Assembly: GCA_902572345.1 (NCBI GenBank)
Contig: CACGEW010000005.1
Span: 1 to 64,000, forward strand
Source: an uncultured Pelagibacteraceae bacterium
Lineage (GTDB): Bacteria; Pseudomonadota; Alphaproteobacteria; Pelagibacterales; Pelagibacteraceae
Reading direction: 5' to 3'
Length of the DNA stretch: 64,000 nucleotides
The notes under the pieces were generated by a model that saw nothing but the letters and a program-made list of their open reading frames with translations, made no database searches and was not told where the DNA came from. Position 1 is the stretch's first letter, and every line of letters begins with the position of its first letter. The translations under genes were made by a program, and so were the position numbers. Positions 51,125-61,023 of the stretch are shown one piece after another.

Positions 51125-51892
51125 ATGAAAGACGCTGTATCTTTCAGAACAAGAAAAACATCCATTTACGATAAAAAATCAAACACCCCTTTTAAAATAA
51201 GTAGGTCTAAATTTTTTAATTTTCTCAGTTGTAAACGGTGCTTTTATCTAGATCGAGTTAAAGGCCTAAAAGAACCTTCTATGCCTGGTTGGGCTCTAAA
51301 TGTTGCAGTAGATGAGTTGTTAAAAAAGGAATTTGATCTTTATAGAGAAGAGCAAAAACCTCATCCAATTATGATTAAACACAATTTAAATTTTGTCCCT
51401 TATCAGCACAAAGATTTAAATACATGGAGAAATTCTTTAAAAGGTGGAATTTCATATTTAGATGAAAAAACTAATCTTATTATTCATGGAGGAATTGATG
51501 ATCTTTGGTTTGATTTGAATGAAAAGAAGATAGTTGTTGTAGATTATAAAGCTCAATCTTCAACTTACCCTGTTACTGTTTCCTCTTACCTCGATGCTGA
51601 ATGGCATCTTAGTTATAAATTGCAAATGGATATATATGTTCATATTTTAAGAAAAATGAATTTCGATGTCTCAGACCGAACTTTTTTTTATGTTTGTAAT
51701 GGAGAGAAAACAAATGACAAATTTGAAAACAAAATAGATTTTAAAACTACATTAATACCGTATCGTGTAGATACATCGTGGATTGAAAAAAAATTAGTTG
51801 AGATGAAAAATGTTTTAAATCTTGAAAAAGCACCTGAAATTGAAAAAACTTGTGAGAAGTGTGCTTATTTAGAAGGAGGAAAAAAATTTTAA
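51125..51892 (+). CDS. PD-(D/E)XK (RecB/Cas4-like) nuclease-family protein with two CxxC pairs
   Basis: 'GGIDDLWFDLNEKKIVVVDYKAQ' (D...DxK), 'LQMDIYVHILR' (QxxxY), N-terminal CKRC and C-terminal CEKC. Confidence 0.72.
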   Translation: MKDAVSFRTRKTSIYDKKSNTPFKISRSKFFNFLSCKRCFYLDRVKGLKEPSMPGWALNVAVDELLKKEFDLYREEQKPHPIMIKHNLNFVPYQHKDLNTWRNSLKGGISYLDEKTNLIIHGGIDDLWFDLNEKKIVVVDYKAQSSTYPVTVSSYLDAEWHLSYKLQMDIYVHILRKMNFDVSDRTFFYVCNGEKTNDKFENKIDFKTTLIPYRVDTSWIEKKLVEMKNVLNLEKAPEIEKTCEKCAYLEGGKKF

Positions 51893-51904
51893 AACTTTTT
51901 TGAT

Positions 51905-52999
51905 TTATTTTAATAAGTTTCTAATGGATTTATTATCGTAATCACCAGTTATTGAATGATAAGTTAAAACTCTATTTTTTTCTAAATCAATATGAATGTG
52001 TTGGCTACCATGACCACGCATTTCTGCATGTCTCGACTTATTTTTACTATCGTACCAAAAGTATCCTGAATATTTAGAATTCTTGTTATCAGATTTATCT
52101 TTCATAGATTCAATATTTTTTAGGTAATCTCCAATACAAGTATTAGAATTCCAATCTTTAGAAACTTGAATACCAAGTTTTAAAAAGTCTTCTCTTGTAG
52201 CATAAGTCCAAGCATGTAATAAAGGCCATCCGTTATCATCAATTATAAAAAACATTTCTGAACTAGTGCCTGCTTTATTTGCAAAATCTTGATAAGCCTT
52301 TTTAAGACCTCCAGAAGATTTTGTGTCTATTGCTCTAGCTACCAAATCGGTAAGGAAGTTATTATAATTAAAAACTTTCTTTGTAGTTTTTAAATTGCTC
52401 GATGAAGCTAAATATTCTTTTACTGTCTTTTTTTTTTGAACAACTTGACCAGCATAAATGAATGTTGCGGAACCTGCTTTTCTGCTTGCAAAATTAGTAT
52501 CACCAGCTTTCATGTTAATTAAATCTTTAAACGTAGAATTTTCATATATTGTTCCTTTAGTTTCTGGAACGTAGTCAGAAATCTTATCATCTAAACTTTT
52601 TATATCTCCATTGCAAATAGCATTACCTAAAATGTAGCTTACAAAACTTTTTGAAATAGAAAAACTATATAACTTTGTATCGTCTTGAATTTTATCGGAT
52701 TTTTTATCTACTACTACATTTTGACCATCAAAATATAAAACACTTAACAAACTTTTTTTCTTAAGATTTTCATCTATTTTTTTTGTATTTTTGTTTTCTA
52801 TTAATTCTCTATTCAAGTTTTTGACAGTTGAAGCTGGTGAAATTTTTATTTTTTTAAATCCAGCAGGTATGTCTACTATTCTAGCTTTTAAGTAACCATC
52901 CTTTTCAGCTTTAGACTTTCCTTTTAAGTGCTCTGCTAGTGCAAGTGTGTTAAATAAAATACTTAAAGTTAATGTTAGAAAAATTGTTCTTAATTTCAT
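51905..52999 (-). CDS. Serine hydrolase, beta-lactamase/PBP class C family
   Basis: Signal peptide; 'SISKSF' SxxK; 'YNN' YxN; 'HGSQHIHID' C-terminal motif region. Confidence 0.78.
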   Translation of the reverse strand: MKLRTIFLTLTLSILFNTLALAEHLKGKSKAEKDGYLKARIVDIPAGFKKIKISPASTVKNLNRELIENKNTKKIDENLKKKSLLSVLYFDGQNVVVDKKSDKIQDDTKLYSFSISKSFVSYILGNAICNGDIKSLDDKISDYVPETKGTIYENSTFKDLINMKAGDTNFASRKAGSATFIYAGQVVQKKKTVKEYLASSSNLKTTKKVFNYNNFLTDLVARAIDTKSSGGLKKAYQDFANKAGTSSEMFFIIDDNGWPLLHAWTYATREDFLKLGIQVSKDWNSNTCIGDYLKNIESMKDKSDNKNSKYSGYFWYDSKNKSRHAEMRGHGSQHIHIDLEKNRVLTYHSITGDYDNKSIRNLLK

Positions 53000-53036
53000 T
53001 CTTAATTATCAATTAATTTTGTAAAATTGTAAAGTG

Positions 53037-53693
<657 letters not shown>

Positions 53694-53808
53694 TATTAAG
53701 TTTTAAACCTTAATTCACAAAATTCACTTATAAACATGGACAAATTGGGTGCTATCTGTGAACAAAAAAGCTTCAATAATAAGAGATTTTTATTTAATTA
53801 GATGGTCT

Positions 53809-54267
53809 TCACTCTGGCTTAAAAATTAAACAAAGTCCATTATTACAAAATCTTTTACCCGATTCTTTTGGACCGTCATTGAAAACATGTCCATGATGCG
53901 CACCACACTTTGCACAATGGTATTCTACTCTCTCCATGCCAAAACTTCTATCAATTTTTGTTTTAAAAGCTCCTGGTAAAGCTTCAGAAAAAGAAGGCCA
54001 GCCAGTACCGCTGTCAAATTTCGTAGTTGATGCAAATAGTTTATTTCCACAATTAGCACAATGATAAAAACCCTTTCTTTTTTCATTTAATAATTCACTT
54101 GTAAACGGTCTTTCTGTCTTTTCATTAAACATAATGTTTTTTTGCTCTCTAGATAAATTTGGATTAACGATTTTTTTAGAAGCTGCTAAAAGAGTTTTGA
54201 CTGGAAATAGTAATACTAAAGCCGAAAAACTAAGGATTTTAGTAAATTTTCTTTTACTAAATTTCAT
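53809..54267 (-). CDS. msrB: Peptide-methionine (R)-S-oxide reductase, exported
   Basis: N-terminal signal-like segment 'KFTKILSFSALVLLFPVKTLLAA'; 'HCANCGNKLF', 'FDSGTGWPSF', 'EYHCAKCGAHHGHVFNDGP', 'RFCNNG'. Confidence 0.9.
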   Translation of the reverse strand: MKFSKRKFTKILSFSALVLLFPVKTLLAASKKIVNPNLSREQKNIMFNEKTERPFTSELLNEKRKGFYHCANCGNKLFASTTKFDSGTGWPSFSEALPGAFKTKIDRSFGMERVEYHCAKCGAHHGHVFNDGPKESGKRFCNNGLCLIFKPE

Positions 54268-54292
54268 AAGATTAGTTTAATATATTAAAGAA

Positions 54293-54415
54293 ATGAAAAC
54301 AATTTTTTTGTTTTTTCTAACAATATATATTGCTTACTATCTATTTAGACCGGTAACTGAAAAAGAAATAAAAAAATTTAATGACCCAGATAATTGGTCA
54401 AACATGGGGTTTTAA
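54293..54415 (+). CDS. 40-aa single-TM small protein; not in ORF track
   Basis: MKTIFLFFLTIYIAYYLFRPVTEKEIKKFNDPDNWSNMGF*; convergent overlap with the 3' end of the HDAC-like gene. Confidence 0.45.
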   Translation: MKTIFLFFLTIYIAYYLFRPVTEKEIKKFNDPDNWSNMGF

Positions 54416-55327
54416 AGCATTTAAGTGTTCTATAATACTTTCAGACAAAGCTTGTAAATCATAACCACCCTCAAGAAAAGATATAACTCTACCTTTAGAA
54501 TGTGTGTTAGCAATATCGACAATATTTTTTGTGATTTTAAAAAAATCATCCGACTCCAAACTTATATTTGCTAAAGGATCTCTTTTATGAGCATCAAAGC
54601 CTGCTGAAATTAAAATTACCTCTGGTTTAAATTTATCAATAGCTCTAAGAACTTTTTGATCAAATATTGCTATAAACTCTTTACTTTTAGTGCCAGCTTT
54701 TAAAGTTGCATTAAAAATATTTCCAACTCCAGTTTCATTTTCCGCTCCTGTTCCTGGAAATAAAGGATATTCATGAGAAGACCCATATGCAACTGATTGA
54801 TCTTTATAAAAAATTTCTTGGGTCCCATTACCGTGGTGAACATCAAAATCAATTATTGCAACTTTATTTATTTTGTATTGTTTTTGCAAATATCTTGCTG
54901 CTACTGCAATGTTATTGATAAAACAAAAACCATTAGCTCTTACAGTTTCAGCATGATGCCCTGGTGGTCTTACAGCGCAAAACACCCTCTCATTTTTAAC
55001 CATGAGGTCCTTTACTGCAGCAATACCAGCTCCACACGATCTTAAAATTGCATTTTTACTTTCTGGACAAAGCATAGTATCTGCATAAGGTTCTTTTTCA
55101 ACACCTACTACACCTTCTTTAGGAATATTAGAAAAAATTTGGTCTATATGCTGTTTTGGATGAACTAATGTAACAGTTTCTAAATCAGCCAAAGGAGCTT
55201 CTTTAAATTCTACTTTTAAATTTGATGATTTTATTGAACTTAAAATACTCTCTAGTCTTTCTTTTCTTTCAGGGTGAGTATGACCATTGAATTTTTTTAA
55301 GCAATCATTATGAGTATAAATGATCAT
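54398..55327 (-). CDS. Histone deacetylase / acetylpolyamine amidohydrolase family protein
   Basis: 'RPPGHHAETVRANGFCFINNIAVAARYL', 'VAIIDFDVHHGNGTQEIFY', 'LISAGFDAHKRDPLA'. Confidence 0.9.
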   Translation of the reverse strand: MIIYTHNDCLKKFNGHTHPERKERLESILSSIKSSNLKVEFKEAPLADLETVTLVHPKQHIDQIFSNIPKEGVVGVEKEPYADTMLCPESKNAILRSCGAGIAAVKDLMVKNERVFCAVRPPGHHAETVRANGFCFINNIAVAARYLQKQYKINKVAIIDFDVHHGNGTQEIFYKDQSVAYGSSHEYPLFPGTGAENETGVGNIFNATLKAGTKSKEFIAIFDQKVLRAIDKFKPEVILISAGFDAHKRDPLANISLESDDFFKITKNIVDIANTHSKGRVISFLEGGYDLQALSESIIEHLNALKPHV

Positions 55328-56469
55328 AAATGCTTATTTATCGCATTAGCAGCTAAGATTGAGGATAAAGTATTAGTTTCAAAACTTTTTAAAATCATTT
55401 GAGTTTTTGATACCTGTTCGTCAATTTTATTTGGGTTATCCAAATAATCAGAAACAACTTCAAATATTTTTTTTGGGTTGCAGTTGGATTGTAGTAATTC
55501 TGGTATGATCTCTTTTTTAGCAGCTATATTAATAATATTTGCAAATTTAGTTTTTACTAACATCTTTATAATAAAAAAATTTATTAAACCTATCTTATAT
55601 AATATTACTGACGGTATTTTAGCTTTACATATCTCAAGAGATATTGTCCCTGATTTGGAGACGGCAAATACTGATTTTTTTAAAATATGATTTTTAATTT
55701 TATCATCATTTATAACTTCACAATTACTTAAATTATTATTTTTTATGTGATATAGAATTAAATCTGAATATTCTTTTGTTGCATGAAAGACGTAAGAAAA
55801 ATCATTATACTTTTCATTCATTAGTTTAATAAAATTTAAAAGTATTGGAGTTAAAACATCTATCTCAGACTTTCTGCTACCTGCAAAAATAGAAATTAAT
55901 GCCTTGTTCTTTCCTAAAATTTGATTGATATCAATTGCACTCTCTGTTGATGAGTCAAGTAAAGGGTGGCCGACAAACTCATGACTCATATTTTCTTTTT
56001 CAAAATAGCTTTTTTCAAAATTAAATAATAAAAGTATATGATCAATATATTTTTTAATTTTTTTAACTCTACCTTCTCTCCAAACCCATACTTGGGGAGC
56101 CACGTAGTGAATAGTTTTAATTTCTGGGTTTCTTTTTTTTATTCTTTCAGCTACTCTCATAGTAAAATCAGGGCTATCGACGGTAAATAATATATCAGGT
56201 TTAAAATTTTCTATAGCCTTAACTGTTTGATTAATTTTTTTCTTAATCTTAAAAAGATTAAATAATACATTTGTAAATCCTAAATATGTTATTTCTTTAA
56301 GATCATAAATAGATCTAATACCTAACTTTCCTAAATTTTCACCTCCGACAGATAAATATTCTATATTTGAATTTAGTTTATTTAATTCACCTATGACTTT
56401 TGACGCTAATTTATCTCCCGATGCTTCACCTGTAAGAATAAATATTTTTTTCACTTTTGTAGTCTCCAA
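55324..56469 (-). CDS. lpxB: Lipid-A-disaccharide synthase
   Basis: 'FILTGEASGDKLASKVI', 'DSPDFTMRVAERIKKRNPEIKTIHYVAPQVWVWREGRVKKI', 'FAGSRKSEID'. Confidence 0.92.
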   Translation of the reverse strand: METTKVKKIFILTGEASGDKLASKVIGELNKLNSNIEYLSVGGENLGKLGIRSIYDLKEITYLGFTNVLFNLFKIKKKINQTVKAIENFKPDILFTVDSPDFTMRVAERIKKRNPEIKTIHYVAPQVWVWREGRVKKIKKYIDHILLLFNFEKSYFEKENMSHEFVGHPLLDSSTESAIDINQILGKNKALISIFAGSRKSEIDVLTPILLNFIKLMNEKYNDFSYVFHATKEYSDLILYHIKNNNLSNCEVINDDKIKNHILKKSVFAVSKSGTISLEICKAKIPSVILYKIGLINFFIIKMLVKTKFANIINIAAKKEIIPELLQSNCNPKKIFEVVSDYLDNPNKIDEQVSKTQMILKSFETNTLSSILAANAINKHL

Positions 56470-57518
56470 ATAGAACCTTCATCTGATAAAAGAAAAATTT
56501 TTCCTGTACTTTCTTGAATTTCTATATCTCTAATTCTTCCGATAGTGTCCTTAAATATAATTTTTTCATCAAGAAATTTATTATCTTTAAATTTAATTTT
56601 TCTTAGTGATTGATCACGAAGAGAGGTTACTAAAGCATCGCCATTCCATTCTTTAAATTCATCTCCTTTGTATATAATCATTGAACTTACTGCTATTGAA
56701 GGCACCCAATATTTGATAGCTTTTGTAAATCCTGGTTTCCATTTAGGTCCAATTTTTGTTCCTGAATAATTTGTTCCTCCCCATCCTAAAATTTTCCAAC
56801 CATAGTTTTCACCATACTTAGCTTCACCAAACCAATCACCGCCTCTAGCTCCATGATTTGTTAAATAAATTTTGTTATCATAAGGAGATACGTCCATGCC
56901 TTGAGGATTTCTTACGCCTATTTGGTAAATCTCTGGTAGCCAATTACTTTTACCATTAAATTTGGGATTATCTTTCGGAATCTTGCCATCTAAATGTATC
57001 TTTATAATGCTCCCAGGATGTTTTGTGGGATCTTGTGCAATCATTCCCTCGCCCCTTTCTCCAGCTGTTATAAATAGAAAATTATCTTTTATAGCAAGCC
57101 TAGATCCGAAATGATAACCAGAGTTTATAGGTGGCTCAGCTCTAAAAATATTTTTAAATTGTAAATTATCATAATCAAAATTTGCAGAAGCCACAGAAGT
57201 GCTAGATTTACCTTTTCCTCTATTTTCTGAATAAGAAACAAAGACTATTTTATTGTGATAAAGTATTTCAAGTAGTCCACCCTGCCCGTCTTCTAGTATT
57301 TTTAAATTATGATTTATCTTTTTTTTTTTATTATCTTTTAAATTGACTAATATAATTTGACCTGATTTTTCTGTTATCAAAATTTCATTTTGACTTTTAA
57401 AAGTCAAACTCCAAGGTTTGTCAAATGTAGAAATGATTTGATTTAATTCAATGTCTTTAGCTTTAAGATTTAATGTTTGGATCAGAATAATAATCAAAAA
57501 TGAGGTAATTTTTCTCAT
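56451..57518 (-). CDS. Exported PQQ-type sugar (sorbosone/aldose) dehydrogenase family protein
   Basis: Signal peptide; 'FDKPWSLTFKSQNEILITEKSGQI', 'HFGSRLAI', 'IYQIGVRNPQGMDVSPYDNKIYLTNHGARGGDWFGEAKYGENYGW'. Confidence 0.87.
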   Translation of the reverse strand: MRKITSFLIIILIQTLNLKAKDIELNQIISTFDKPWSLTFKSQNEILITEKSGQIILVNLKDNKKKKINHNLKILEDGQGGLLEILYHNKIVFVSYSENRGKGKSSTSVASANFDYDNLQFKNIFRAEPPINSGYHFGSRLAIKDNFLFITAGERGEGMIAQDPTKHPGSIIKIHLDGKIPKDNPKFNGKSNWLPEIYQIGVRNPQGMDVSPYDNKIYLTNHGARGGDWFGEAKYGENYGWKILGWGGTNYSGTKIGPKWKPGFTKAIKYWVPSIAVSSMIIYKGDEFKEWNGDALVTSLRDQSLRKIKFKDNKFLDEKIIFKDTIGRIRDIEIQESTGKIFLLSDEGSIWRLQK

Positions 57519-58300
57519 ATTACTAAAATAAATATCTTATTTTTGTTTGCATAATTGATCGCTTTAATCTTGTCTAAAAAAATATTATTTTTATGTTTTA
57601 ATACTATTCCTTTTAAACCAGCAAATTTACATTGTTTTATAGTATTTAAGCCGACTGTAGGTAAATCTAATCTCTTGTCTTGTTTTTTTTTAGGAAATTT
57701 AACTAAAACACCACTTTTGTTTTTATTTTTTTTTATATTTTTAAGCATATCTTGAGTGCCTTTTCGTTTTTCAAGAATCACTGAATTATTCCTTCCAACA
57801 GCAGCTTGAACATAGCTATAAGGTTTGGATTTATTCAAAAACTTAATTGCATTTTTAATATTCCTTTTATCATCATTATCTGGCTTAAATTTTGTATAAT
57901 TTCCTCTTGAAAGATTAAGTTCTGGAGTAAAAAAAGTTGAACTTATCGTTTTTATACCTTCTCTTTTAAAAATGTTAATTATTTCTTTTAAAATTGCTGC
58001 GTCACCTATTTTTGATTTTTTTATAATCTTAGAAATATAATAAACTCCTTTAAAATCTAATTTCAGTTTTGAAAACTTAGGTTTATAAACTTTTCCAGCA
58101 AATAAAACTTTTTTACAATTTTTTTCTTTTAAAATAGATATTATCTTTCCAAATTGACCAATTGAGACTTTATGTGAGTTTTTATCTTTTTTAAAAAGAT
58201 TTTTATTTGTTAAATCAATTATTGTATATTTTTTTTTATTTTTTATTTTTCTATATATATACTTTGGAAAGTCAGTTTCTCCAAAAATTAGACCAATCAT
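57515..58300 (-). CDS. lpxI: UDP-2,3-diacylglucosamine pyrophosphatase LpxI
   Basis: 'VLFAGKVYKP', 'GDAAILKEIINIFKREGIKTIS', 'LDLPTVGLNTIKQCKFAGLKGIVLK' (DUF1009/LpxI pattern), between lpxA and lpxB. Confidence 0.87.
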   Translation of the reverse strand: MIGLIFGETDFPKYIYRKIKNKKKYTIIDLTNKNLFKKDKNSHKVSIGQFGKIISILKEKNCKKVLFAGKVYKPKFSKLKLDFKGVYYISKIIKKSKIGDAAILKEIINIFKREGIKTISSTFFTPELNLSRGNYTKFKPDNDDKRNIKNAIKFLNKSKPYSYVQAAVGRNNSVILEKRKGTQDMLKNIKKNKNKSGVLVKFPKKKQDKRLDLPTVGLNTIKQCKFAGLKGIVLKHKNNIFLDKIKAINYANKNKIFILVI

Positions 58301-58303
58301 AAT

Positions 58304-59083
58304 TTAATTTTGAGGTGTGCAAATAGGTCTTTTTTTATCTTTCTCAATAAATCTTATTACTTCCTTTACCAATTCATTATCTTTATATTCTCCATTAATT
58401 TTATTTAAATTTTCATGTAAATTTTTCGAGGAAAAAATTTCTTTGTAAGCTTTATCAAGTCCTATAATTTTTTTGTTATCATATTTTTTTCTTCGTAATC
58501 CAATTAGATTTAACCCTTGTAGATAATTTCTGTTCCCAATTGATAGTCCAAATGGTGTAACATCTTTTAAAACTCCCGTCATACCCCCAATCATTGCAAG
58601 GCGACCTATTCTTGTAAATTGTTGAACTGCAGAATTTCCTCCAATTACTACAGAGTCCTCTATTGTTACATGTCCTCCTAACGGTACATTGTTAGCTATT
58701 ATAACGTTATTACCGATTTTACAATCATGAGCAACATGTGATGAGATCATGAATAAGCAGTTATTACCTATAATTGTTTTTGAACCACCGCCCTCGGTTC
58801 CAGGATTTATAGTCACATATTCCCTAATAATATTATACTCGCCTATTAATAAACTATTTTTTTCATTTTTAAATTTTAAATCTTGAGGTTGTGTGCCTAT
58901 AGAAGCAAAAGGAAAAATTTTCGTTCCATTTCCAATTTTTGTATTACCTTCTATATGAACATTAGAAACTAATTCTACATTTTCAGATAACTCCACCTCA
59001 GGCCCTACGTAACAAAATGGTCCAATTTTAACTGATTTTGAAACTTTGGCTTTTTTATCGATTACGCTTGAAGTATGTATCAT
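58304..59083 (-). CDS. lpxA: UDP-N-acetylglucosamine acyltransferase
   Basis: Hexapeptide repeats; 'ASIGTQPQDLKFKNE', 'REYVTINPGTEGGGSKTIIGN', 'SHVAHDCKIGNNVIIANN'. Confidence 0.95.
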   Translation of the reverse strand: MIHTSSVIDKKAKVSKSVKIGPFCYVGPEVELSENVELVSNVHIEGNTKIGNGTKIFPFASIGTQPQDLKFKNEKNSLLIGEYNIIREYVTINPGTEGGGSKTIIGNNCLFMISSHVAHDCKIGNNVIIANNVPLGGHVTIEDSVVIGGNSAVQQFTRIGRLAMIGGMTGVLKDVTPFGLSIGNRNYLQGLNLIGLRRKKYDNKKIIGLDKAYKEIFSSKNLHENLNKINGEYKDNELVKEVIRFIEKDKKRPICTPQN

Positions 59084-59541
59084 TTTTTTCTATCTACAAT
59101 AGTTGCTGACCACTCTGCATCAGCCATTCTTTTTCCATCAACTTTAGCAGTCCCTTTATATTTCCATACTCTTCCATGAGATCTGATAGCTTCAATTTCA
59201 AGATGAAGTTCGCAATCTGGTATTACTGGGTTTCTAAACCTAGCTTTATCGACACCCATTAAATAAACCAGTTTGTTAGCATATTCTTTTGGATCAATTC
59301 CATGAGCTGTCAAAGCTGCGGCGGCTTGGCCAAAAGCTTCAACAATTAAAACACCTGGCATTACTGGTTGATCTGGAAAATGACCTTGGACATAGAAACC
59401 ATTTTTTTTAACATACATTATTGCGGTGGCTGATTTTAGATGGATGATATTTATTAACTTATCAATCAACAACATAGGTTCTCTATGGGGTAGTAATTTT
59501 TCAATCGCTTTTTTATCTAATTCAGTTGTGTTCATTTTCAT
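59080..59541 (-). CDS. fabZ: 3-hydroxyacyl-ACP dehydratase
   Basis: '[14 protein letters not shown]', '[23 protein letters not shown]'. Confidence 0.95.
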   Translation of the reverse strand: MKMNTTELDKKAIEKLLPHREPMLLIDKLINIIHLKSATAIMYVKKNGFYVQGHFPDQPVMPGVLIVEAFGQAAAALTAHGIDPKEYANKLVYLMGVDKARFRNPVIPDCELHLEIEAIRSHGRVWKYKGTAKVDGKRMADAEWSATIVDRKK

Positions 59542-60494
59542 TTTTTTTTTAAAAACTCTCTTAATGGCACCGCAGGATATCCCATTACTACTTGATTATC
59601 GTCAATATTTTTTACCACACCACTACCACCGCCAATTTTTACATTGTTTCCTATTTTTAAATGACCAGAAACACCTGCTTGACCACCAATAGAAACGTTA
59701 TTTCCAACTTGAGAGCTCCCGGCAAAACCGACTTGCCCTGCAATCATGCAATCAGATCCAATCTGAACATTATGAGCAATGTGAACTTGGTTATCAAGAT
59801 ATGTATTATTACCAATAATAGTATCGCTAATAGAGCCACGGTCTATTGTGCATGAAGAAGCAATTTCCACATCATCTTTGATAAGAACTTTACCTATATG
59901 CGGAAACTTAAAATTTTTATTTTTCATAGGAATGAATCCAAACCCTTTTTGTCCGATTTTGCAACAATCTTGTATTACTACTCTATTTCCAATTATTGTG
60001 TTTTTTATTATATTTCCAGATCCAATAACACAATTATTGCCAATAAAGACACCATGTTCAATAATTGTATTTGAACCAACAAAGGTATTTTTACCAATTT
60101 TAACATTTTTCCCAACCAAAACATTATTACCAAATTTTACATATTTAAATTTACTTTTTGCTGGTTTTTTTAATGTATAATCAGGATGATCAATATCTGC
60201 ATTTGGATAAATATTTTTTAAAACTTTTGCAACTTCAAATAATACATTTGAAACAATTATTTTTTGAATAGTTTGTGGTAAAAAAGACTCTAGTTTACTC
60301 GTAGTAATACATAATCCTGCTTTGGTCGTTTTCGCCTGATCTTTATACTTAATAGAGTCAAAAAAAGTAAGATCATTTTTATTTGCCAAATTTAAAGTTT
60401 TAAAATCATTAATTTTAATATTATCTTTAAATCTTATATTAGGGAAAATTTTATTAATATGTAATTTTTTTTTTTTGAAAAAATTTGAATTCAT
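59538..60494 (-). CDS. lpxD: UDP-3-O-acylglucosamine N-acyltransferase
   Basis: Hexapeptide repeats; 'GQKGFGFIP', '[32 protein letters not shown]'. Confidence 0.93.
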   Translation of the reverse strand: MNSNFFKKKKLHINKIFPNIRFKDNIKINDFKTLNLANKNDLTFFDSIKYKDQAKTTKAGLCITTSKLESFLPQTIQKIIVSNVLFEVAKVLKNIYPNADIDHPDYTLKKPAKSKFKYVKFGNNVLVGKNVKIGKNTFVGSNTIIEHGVFIGNNCVIGSGNIIKNTIIGNRVVIQDCCKIGQKGFGFIPMKNKNFKFPHIGKVLIKDDVEIASSCTIDRGSISDTIIGNNTYLDNQVHIAHNVQIGSDCMIAGQVGFAGSSQVGNNVSIGGQAGVSGHLKIGNNVKIGGGSGVVKNIDDNQVVMGYPAVPLREFLKKK

Positions 60495-60500
60495 TCAAAT

Positions 60501-61022
60501 TTATTTTATATCAATCGACTTAAGTTCTTTATTTAGTAATGTCATAATATCTTTTGTAATATCTAGACTCTCATCGGCTAATAGTATGCTTTTTTTATCT
60601 AAAACTATTCTAATATTTTTTTCTTTCATATAATTTTCTACTATCGGATTGAGTGTTTTCAGAAGATCTTTTCTTGCTTTACTTCTTTTTTTAGCAACAT
60701 CATCTAATAAAAAATTTCGCTCTTTTTGTAGGGAAGAAACTTTAGTTCTTAGCGCTTGAACTTGTTTTTTATATTCTTCTGGCGCTAATATTTTTTTTTG
60801 TTGAATAATTTTTTTTTCTTCTGCTTGAATGTTCTTCTGCTTATCATTAATATTTTTTATTCCTTTTTCAAGCTTCGACTTTAAGAAAGATTGTGCTTTT
60901 TTGCCAGCATCACTTTGATTTAAAATCAGCTTGAAATCAATATAATGAGGTATCGTAGAATTTGCATTTTTAAAAAATACTGTAGAAAACAAAATTATTA
61001 AAATTATTTTTTTTAAATTCAT
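60501..61022 (-). CDS. skp: OmpH/Skp-family periplasmic chaperone
   Basis: 173 aa; signal peptide, long charged coiled-coil, between bamA and lpxD. Confidence 0.83.
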   Translation of the reverse strand: MNLKKIILIILFSTVFFKNANSTIPHYIDFKLILNQSDAGKKAQSFLKSKLEKGIKNINDKQKNIQAEEKKIIQQKKILAPEEYKKQVQALRTKVSSLQKERNFLLDDVAKKRSKARKDLLKTLNPIVENYMKEKNIRIVLDKKSILLADESLDITKDIMTLLNKELKSIDIK

Positions 61023-61023
61023 T

